The notes under the pieces were generated by a model. That model was not told the DNA's origin. It saw only the letters and a program-made list of their open reading frames with translations, and did no database searches. Below, piece by piece: positions 6,495-7,711 of a DNA stretch of 7,711 bases (positions within the stretch are counted from its first letter, which is position 1; each line of letters starts with the position of its first letter). Source of the DNA: Armatimonadota bacterium (GTDB taxonomy: Bacteria > Armatimonadota > JAAZEB01); contig DUUU01000472.1 of NCBI GenBank assembly GCA_012841485.1, positions 1 through 7,711 on the forward strand, written 5' to 3'. Made by a program: the position numbers and the translations under genes.

Positions 6495-7711
6495 TTAGCT
6501 GGTCTCCTTGAACTCGGCGTCGATCACCTCTTCGTCGGGGCCCTGCGCGGCCGCCCCCTCCTGCGCCCCGGCAGCGCCCGCAGCGGCTTCCTGCGTACCA
6601 CCCTGCGCCTGGTAGGCCGCCTGGGTTGCCTTATAGAGCGCCTGCTCCAGCGCCTGGCCCGCGGCGGTGATGCGGTCCAGGTCCTCTGCCTTCAGGGCCT
6701 CGCGAGCCTCATCAAGCGCGCGCTGCACCTCGCCCTTCTCCTGGGCCGGGATCTTATCCCCCATGTCGCGCAACACGCGCTCCGCCTCGTAGGACATGCT
6801 ATCGACGCGGTTGCGGGCTTCGGCCTGCTCGCGGCGCTTCTTGTCCTCTTCAGCGTGCTCGCTCGCTTCACGCACCATGCGCTCGACATCGCTCTTATCC
6901 AGGCTGGTCGAGCCGGTGATGGTGATCGACTGCTGGCGGCCCGTGCCCAGATCCTTCGCGCTCACGTTCAAGATGCCGTTGGCGTCGACATCGAAGCTCA
7001 CCTCGATCTGCGGGACGCCGCGGGGCGCGGGCGGGATGCCGGTGAGGTCGAACTGGCCCAACAGCCGGTTCTCGCGCGCCATCTCGCGCTCGCCCTGATA
7101 CACCATGATGGTGACCTGCGTTTGGCCATCAGCAGCCGTCGAGAAGACCTCCGTCTTGTGCGCCGGGATGGTCGTGTTCCGATCCACCAGGCGGGTGAAG
7201 ACCCCGCCGAGCGTCTCGATGCCCAGGGAGAGCGGCGTCACGTCGAGGAGGAGCACATCCTTCACCTCGCCCGCGAGGACCCCGCCCTGGATCGCGGCGC
7301 CCACGGCCACGACCTCATCGGGGTTCACGCCCTTGTGCGGCTCTCTCCCCGTGATGCGGCGGACCATCTCCTGCACCATCGGCATGCGCGTGGAGCCTCC
7401 GACGAGCACCACCTCATCGATCTGGCTTGCGCTCAGGCCCGCGTCTTGCAGCGCCTGCTGGAAGGGGCCTTCCAGGCGGTGCACCAGGTCGCGTGTCAGG
7501 TCCTCGAACTTGGCGCGCGTGATCGTGAGATCCAGGTGCTTGGCACCCTCCTGCGTCGCGGTGATGTAGGGGAGGTTGATGTTCGTCTGGGTGACGCTGG
7601 AGAGCTCCACCTTCGCCTTCTCGGCTGCCTCGCGCAACCGCTGCAGCGCCTGGCGATCCTTGCGCAGGTCCACACCTTCCATCTTCTGGAACTCGTCTGC
7701 CAGATAGTGGA
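6495..7711 (-). CDS. dnaK: DnaK (Hsp70) chaperone, N-terminus outside the window
   Basis: DnaK is the ATP-driven Hsp70 that binds exposed hydrophobic peptides in the cytoplasm. About 404 codons are present; roughly the first 240 residues of the ATPase domain, with the first phosphate-binding motifs, are missing beyond the right edge. The visible part begins within ATPase lobe II (YLADEFQK, then [20 protein letters not shown]). It includes the third Hsp70 signature [17 protein letters not shown] (codons near 7410) and the interdomain linker DVLLLDV (near 7259-7239). The peptide-binding beta domain follows: [39 protein letters not shown] and [15 protein letters not shown]. Then come the helical lid ([20 protein letters not shown]) and a Gly/Ala/Gln-rich tail ending in [12 protein letters not shown], the usual DnaK tail motif. 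Frame and motifs show no damage. An internal ATG at 7682 is not the start. It is the first operon gene visible; the promoter and any HspR operator lie outside. Confidence 0.98.
   Translation of the reverse strand, partial: HYLADEFQKMEGVDLRKDRQALQRLREAAEKAKVELSSVTQTNINLPYITATQEGAKHLDLTITRAKFEDLTRDLVHRLEGPFQQALQDAGLSASQIDEVVLVGGSTRMPMVQEMVRRITGREPHKGVNPDEVVAVGAAIQGGVLAGEVKDVLLLDVTPLSLGIETLGGVFTRLVDRNTTIPAHKTEVFSTAADGQTQVTIMVYQGEREMARENRLLGQFDLTGIPPAPRGVPQIEVSFDVDANGILNVSAKDLGTGRQQSITITGSTSLDKSDVERMVREASEHAEEDKKRREQAEARNRVDSMSYEAERVLRDMGDKIPAQEKGEVQRALDEAREALKAEDLDRITAAGQALEQALYKATQAAYQAQGGTQEAAAGAAGAQEGAAAQGPDEEVIDAEFKETS

Noticed and set aside
7680..7682. ATG at 7682 as the dnaK start
   Set aside because: The frame continues upstream with YLADEFQK, which is conserved internal Hsp70 sequence, so the gene runs off the window edge.

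Overview
This is a GC-rich window (roughly mid-60s percent G+C by eye) with two convergent transcription units and a strong shared terminator hairpin between them. The left 45% is one very long plus-strand gene whose 5' end lies outside the window. It encodes a probable carbohydrate-active protein: beta-rich N-terminal region, TIM-barrel-like middle with candidate catalytic Asp and Glu, and beta-rich C-terminus. The right part is a complete-looking minus-strand heat-shock operon, truncated only at the start of its first gene.

Reading along the minus strand from the right edge, the operon is dnaK (3' two thirds), a small heat-shock protein gene (hsp20), grpE, a dnaJ-type gene without zinc finger (class II, CbpA-like), and hspR, a MerR-family repressor. 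HspR ends 26 bases before a 15-bp perfect hairpin followed by a T-run in the minus direction. DnaK, GrpE and the J-protein form the Hsp70 folding cycle. Hsp20 holds unfolding clients for that machine. HspR is expected to repress the operon from a site upstream of dnaK, which is outside this window.

The spacers inside the operon are long for a tight chaperone operon: 161, 121 and 288 bases. They carry several perfect inverted repeats. The most interesting one folds the dnaJ ribosome binding site into a 7-bp stem directly before the start codon, which could be an RNA thermometer. The hsp20-grpE gap holds a nested 9-bp plus 7-bp stem and a second GC-rich hairpin. The grpE-dnaJ gap holds a run of small hairpins and a doubtful 69-codon ORF.

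The organism cannot be named with certainty. HspR at the end of a dnaK operon, a J-protein without zinc finger, high G+C and a large carbohydrate-active protein would fit a non-proteobacterial lineage such as Armatimonadota, Chloroflexota or a relative of the Deinococcus-Thermus/actinobacterial side; this is inference. No rRNA, tRNA, insertion sequence, CRISPR array or defence system was seen. The window is mainly a core stress operon with unusual intercistronic RNA structure, next to an uncharacterised glycosidase-like gene.
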